Assembly (NCBI RefSeq): GCF_017809215.1
Contig: NZ_CP065424.1
Location: forward strand, 1,448,001 to 1,512,000
From: Heyndrickxia oleronia
Lineage (GTDB): Bacteria; Bacillota; Bacilli; Bacillales; Bacillaceae_C
Reading direction: 5' to 3'
Length of the DNA stretch: 64,000 nt
The translations under genes and the position numbers were made by a program. Shown here one piece after another: positions 63,287 to 64,000 of the stretch. The notes below the pieces were generated by a model. The model saw only the letters and a list, made by a program, of their open reading frames with translations. It made no database searches and was not told where the DNA came from. The first letter of the stretch is position 1. Each line of letters opens with the position of its first letter.

Positions 63287-63373
63287 AATATGGAAAACCA
63301 CTTACGTGGTTCAGACGTCTTCTGTTTTGTTCAGTTTTGAAAGGTTAATCCTTTCAGTTTAATAGAGGTGAAT

Positions 63374-63482
63374 TAGAAGCGAGAAGGTCGAGGAAGCAAG
63401 CAAACGAGCACCGGAACGTATAAACATACGTGAGGATGTGAGTGAGTGCGCTGACGAAGAGATTCGAAGCTTATCATTCGCC
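63374..63482 (+). repeat. Spacer repeat unit 1
   Basis: Begins AGAAGCGAGAAGGTCGAGG and ends GATTCGAAGCTTATCATTCG. Partner at 63592-63700. Confidence 0.85.
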
Positions 63483-63591
63483 GGATTGTTCCTTGAAAAC
63501 TAGATAATATTAAGAAGTAACCAAGTAATAACCGAGAATCGCCACTTTATGGATGAATCCATTAAGTAGTTTTTAAACTGAAAGGGCAAGG

Positions 63592-63700
63592 AGAAGCGAG
63601 AAGATCGAGGAAACGAACGAAGGAGCACCGCAGCGTATTACACATACGTGAGGATGCGAATGAGTGAGTTGACGAAGAGATTCGAAGCTTATCATTGGCC
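63592..63700 (+). repeat. Spacer repeat unit 2
   Basis: Begins AGAAGCGAGAAGATCGAGG and ends GATTCGAAGCTTATCATTGG; same length as unit 1. Confidence 0.85.
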
Positions 63701-63703
63701 GTA

Positions 63704-64000
63704 GGTTAAGTTAGTAAGGGCGCACGGTGAATGCCTTGGCACTAGGAGCCGATGAAGGACGGGACTAACACCGATATGCTTCGGGGAGCTGTAAGCGAGC
63801 TTTGATCCGGAGATTTCCGAATGGGGGAACCCACTGCCCGTAATGGGGTAGTATCCTTACTTGAATACATAGAGTAAGGAAGGCAGACCCGGGGAACTGA
63901 AACATCTAAGTACCCGGAGGAAGAGAAAGCAATTGCGATTTCCTGAGTAGCGGCGAGCGAAACGGAAGAAGCCCAAACCAAGGCTTCTTGCCTCTTGGGG
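63704..64000 (+). rRNA. 23S ribosomal RNA, 5' part (continues beyond window)
   Basis: Starts GGTTAAGTTAGTAAGGGCGC and contains the conserved 5' domain segments GCCTTGGCACTAGGAGCCGA and CTGAGTAGCGGCGAGCGAAA near 63945. Confidence 0.96.

Overview
The window is low-GC DNA from a spore-forming Bacillaceae bacterium (Bacillus sensu lato). Evidence: a Bacillus-type 16S rRNA gene at the right end, strong AGGAGG-type ribosome binding sites with many TTG/GTG starts, sporulation genes (yunB, lytH, yutC, yutH, kapB), and long runs of genes in the same neighbourhoods as the B. subtilis yun/yut/yum/yui/yug regions. I do not assign a species.

Region 1 (1-7.9 kb) is an accessory island rich in defence-type genes: the 3' part of a type I restriction specificity gene (hsdS), an OLD-family ATPase/TOPRIM nuclease followed by a small GNAT protein, a restriction-controller (C-protein-like) regulator with a recognisable C-box and a divergent promoter, five small unknown genes in a row, and a transglutaminase-fold cysteine enzyme. 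A hairpin element occurs three times at the edges of these gene blocks. The island ends inside yunF, of which only the C-terminal third remains, so this is an insertion junction.

Region 2 (7.9-46 kb) is core chromosome: yunD-yunC-yunB, a MetPS-type amino-acid importer with its 37-aa small subunit, lytH, yutC to yutM (Fe-S assembly factors, HAD phosphatase, PgpA-like phosphatase, spore coat kinase-like YutH), the flavoproteins YumC and YumB (a Rex-like operator precedes yumB), yuiA-yuiB-yuiC-pepA, yuxO, an MFS exporter, kapB, ppiB, a decayed IS110 element, sodC, patB, yugF, yugI, an arginine-catabolism pair rocD-gdh with a RocR-like regulator whose AAA+ domain has lost the sigma-54 contact loop, yuzA, pgi, yugN and the potassium channel yugO.

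Region 3 (46-52.3 kb) is a second accessory block bounded by an intact tRNA-Ala(GGC) and a 3'-terminal fragment of the same tRNA, as left by tRNA-targeted integration. It holds two IS3-family elements, three unknown genes including a lipoprotein, a hemolysin-III family protein and a small unknown gene; no integrase was seen. IS3 copy 1 is complete, carries a CATA target duplication and sits in the loop of the tRNA terminator hairpin.

Region 4 (52.3-64 kb): MFS transporter, YjfB-family protein, a complete five-gene branched-chain amino-acid type ABC importer, an MgtC family protein, an EamA transporter, then an rRNA operon with two promoters, full 16S, a spacer without tRNAs, and the start of 23S.

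Across 18-60 kb a dispersed non-coding palindromic repeat of about 190 bp occurs at about nine places. One copy is split by the IS110 element, whose leader region keeps nested perfect inverted repeats where IS110 elements encode their bridge RNA.
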